DNA of 17,267 nt, taken from NCBI GenBank assembly GCA_964456185.1, contig CAYVZZ010000047.1:1-17267 (forward strand), given 5' to 3'. Every line of letters begins with the position of its first letter. Within the stretch, counting starts at the first letter, position 1. The notes below the pieces were generated by a model. That model worked only from the letters and a program-made list of their open reading frames with translations, did no database searches and was not told the origin of the DNA. Origin of the DNA: CAYVZZ01 sp964456185. GTDB taxonomy: Bacteria > Pseudomonadota > Gammaproteobacteria > Pseudomonadales > Alcanivoracaceae. Made by a program: the position numbers and the translations under genes. This document shows positions 15,655 to 17,267 of the stretch, piece by piece.

Positions 15655-15682
15655 ATTGAAATCGGTGATCTTGTCCGCATAT
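15655..15682 (+). promoter_or_regulatory. Candidate sigma-32 (heat-shock) promoter of the Lon-like gene
   Basis: ATTGAAA (15655-15661) and CCGCATAT (15675-15682) are separated by 13 bp. They match the sigma-32 consensus CTTGAAA and CCCCATNT with one mismatch each and the correct spacing. The start codon is about 43 bp beyond, preceded by AGGAA. Lon genes are classical heat-shock genes. Confidence 0.55.
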
Positions 15683-15725
15683 TACAATGTAGACTGTATT
15701 TAATATGACCGTGTCAGGAAACGTC

Positions 15726-17267
15726 ATGAGTGATACCCCCGAAAACGATAATGATGCCATTAGCCAATCGCTGGTGCCGCTAAACCAAGCCCGCCCCAAA
15801 CGCATTTACCTGCTACCCATGCGTCACCGCCCTTTTATGCCGGGCTTGGTGCAGCCTGTAGTGTTTGCCCAACATGAGTGGAGCACCACCTTGGAGCGCG
15901 TCAGCAAGACACCTCATCATATGTTGGGGCTGGTGTACACGCAGGACAAAGATTTTGATCAACTGAGCATCGACGATTTTCCCGAATATGGCTGTATGGC
16001 ACGTATTCATGCGGTAAACGAAGAAGCTGATGCCATGCAAGTTGTCGCCCAGGGGGTAACTCGCTTTCGCATTACCAGCTGGTTGAGCCGCAAACCGCCC
16101 TATTTGGTCGAGGTGGAGTATCCTGAAGAGCCTGAAATCGAAGGCGATGCGGAAGAAGAAAGCATTAAAGCCTATGCGTTGGCGATCATTAACACCATCA
16201 AAGAACTACTACCACTCAACCCACTGTATAACGAAGGGCTACATGCTTACCTGCAAAACTTTAGCCCACGAGACCCTTCACCGCTAAGTGATTTTGCCGC
16301 GGCACTCACCACCGCTGATGGCGATGAGCTGCAAGAGGTGCTGGAAACGCTGCCACTGCAGCCGCGCATGGAAAAAGTGTTGCTGCTGGTCAAGAAAGAG
16401 TTGGAAGTGGCGCGTCTACAAAGCCGCATTAGCCAGGAAGTTAATGAGAAGGTGTCCAAACAACAGCGCGACTTCTTCCTTCGTGAACAACTCAAAGTCA
16501 TTCAGCGTGAGCTGGGTCTGGCTAAAGATGACCGCAGTGCGGATTTGGATGCGTTTCATGAGCGGTTAGAGGCTTTTCCGCCGCCGGAACAGGTGAAAAA
16601 GCGTATCGATGAGGAGCTAAAGAAGTTATCTATCCTCGAGCCAGGTTCCCCCGAATACGCAGTGACCCGCAACTGGTTAGATTGGGCTTGTCACCTGCCC
16701 TGGGGGCACCTCAGTGATGACAATCTGGATCTTGATCACGCCCGTGACATACTAGAAGCCAATCATGCCGGGCTAGACGACATTAAAGACCGCATCATTG
16801 AGTTTCTCGCCTTGGGTGCCATTCGCGGAGAAATCCGTGGCTCTATCCTGCTACTTGTCGGCCCGCCTGGTGTCGGCAAAACCAGTATTGGTCGCGCCAT
16901 CGCTGACACCCTGGGGCGCGAGTTTTATCGCCTAAGCCTGGGCGGAATGCGTGATGAAGCTGAAATTAAAGGGCATCGTCGCACCTATATTGGCGCATTG
17001 CCGGGTAAATTGGTGCAGGCATTAAAAGAAACCGGCACGTTTAACCCCGTCATTGTGCTGGATGAAATCGAGAAAATGGGGGCGTCTTATCAAGGTGACC
17101 CGGCATCAGCTTTGCTGGAAGTTCTCGACCCCGAGCAAAACCAGCAATTCCTGGATCATTATCTGGATATGCGCCTCGATTTATCACGGATTTTATTCAT
17201 TTGCACAGCAAACACCTTTAACGAACTGCCTCGCGCCCTACTCGACCGCATGGAAGTGATTCGCTTA
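15726..17267 (+). CDS. lon: Lon-type ATP-dependent protease, AsrA-like (C-terminus outside window)
   Basis: The first 514 codons of a Lon-family AAA+ serine protease, which unfolds and degrades misfolded or regulatory cytoplasmic proteins. Residues about 25-220 form the Lon N-terminal substrate domain, followed by a long helical and coiled region with EVNEKVSKQQRDFFLREQLK, a Lon hallmark. The AAA+ core shows Walker A GPPGVGKTS (379-387) and Walker B VIVLDEIEK (D446, E447), then the sensor-1 strand ILFICTANTFNELP. The proteolytic Ser-Lys domain lies past the window edge. The N-terminus (LLPMRHRPFMPGLVQPVVF, TLERVSKTPHHMLGLVY) is unlike E. coli Lon (LPLRDVVVYP) and resembles the second Lon type known as AsrA in Pseudomonas. 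The start is ATG 15726 with AGGAA 5 nt before it. A probable sigma-32 promoter lies upstream. The gene is divergent from the ABC1-kinase gene. Confidence 0.93.
   Translation, partial: MSDTPENDNDAISQSLVPLNQARPKRIYLLPMRHRPFMPGLVQPVVFAQHEWSTTLERVSKTPHHMLGLVYTQDKDFDQLSIDDFPEYGCMARIHAVNEEADAMQVVAQGVTRFRITSWLSRKPPYLVEVEYPEEPEIEGDAEEESIKAYALAIINTIKELLPLNPLYNEGLHAYLQNFSPRDPSPLSDFAAALTTADGDELQEVLETLPLQPRMEKVLLLVKKELEVARLQSRISQEVNEKVSKQQRDFFLREQLKVIQRELGLAKDDRSADLDAFHERLEAFPPPEQVKKRIDEELKKLSILEPGSPEYAVTRNWLDWACHLPWGHLSDDNLDLDHARDILEANHAGLDDIKDRIIEFLALGAIRGEIRGSILLLVGPPGVGKTSIGRAIADTLGREFYRLSLGGMRDEAEIKGHRRTYIGALPGKLVQALKETGTFNPVIVLDEIEKMGASYQGDPASALLEVLDPEQNQQFLDHYLDMRLDLSRILFICTANTFNELPRALLDRMEVIRL

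Overview
The window is bacterial chromosomal DNA of roughly 50% GC. It is gene-dense, with a gammaproteobacterial flavour: RlmJ, a second-type (AsrA-like) Lon, an ABC1/UbiB-like kinase, a CPA2 antiporter with a PTS EIIA-like tail, and several lipoproteins with clear lipoboxes. I cannot fix the genus. No rRNA, tRNA, CRISPR array or complete transposase gene is visible.

Layout. (1) The left edge holds the N-terminal part of an OmpA-family glycine-zipper lipoprotein on the minus strand. (2) Between it and the next genes lies a gene-free stretch of about 490 bp. It carries a 271-bp MITE-like element (543-813) with 22-bp perfect terminal inverted repeats and two large internal hairpins. (3) A tight plus-strand run follows (987-7530): an alkyl-DHAP-synthase-like FAD enzyme, a GlpD-type glycerol-3-phosphate dehydrogenase, an FGGY kinase, rlmJ, and an exported protein of unknown function with a TPR-like C-terminus. 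The first three are separated by 1 bp and a 4-bp overlap, so they are probably co-translated. (4) Three minus-strand genes follow: an antiporter with an EIIA-like domain whose usual phosphorylatable His is Arg, a small Gly-rich lipoprotein, and an unusual, N-terminally reduced relative of PEP synthase / rifampicin phosphotransferase. (5) Divergent from the last is an exported alpha/beta-hydrolase lipoprotein. A strong bidirectional terminator separates it from a convergent ABC1/UbiB-like kinase gene. (6) At the right edge a Lon-family protease gene begins behind a candidate sigma-32 promoter and is cut off by the window.

How genes may work together. The most coherent unit is the FAD enzyme-GlpD-kinase trio. 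GlpD makes dihydroxyacetone phosphate from glycerol 3-phosphate, an FGGY kinase makes a polyol phosphate, and AGPS-like enzymes exchange the acyl group of acyl-DHAP for an alkyl group. The trio could therefore serve ether-lipid synthesis or, run in reverse, alkylglycerol breakdown; this is inference. The strongest candidates for something undescribed are this trio, the PEP-synthase-like protein lacking most of an ATP-binding lobe and a key Arg, and the structured MITE-like element.
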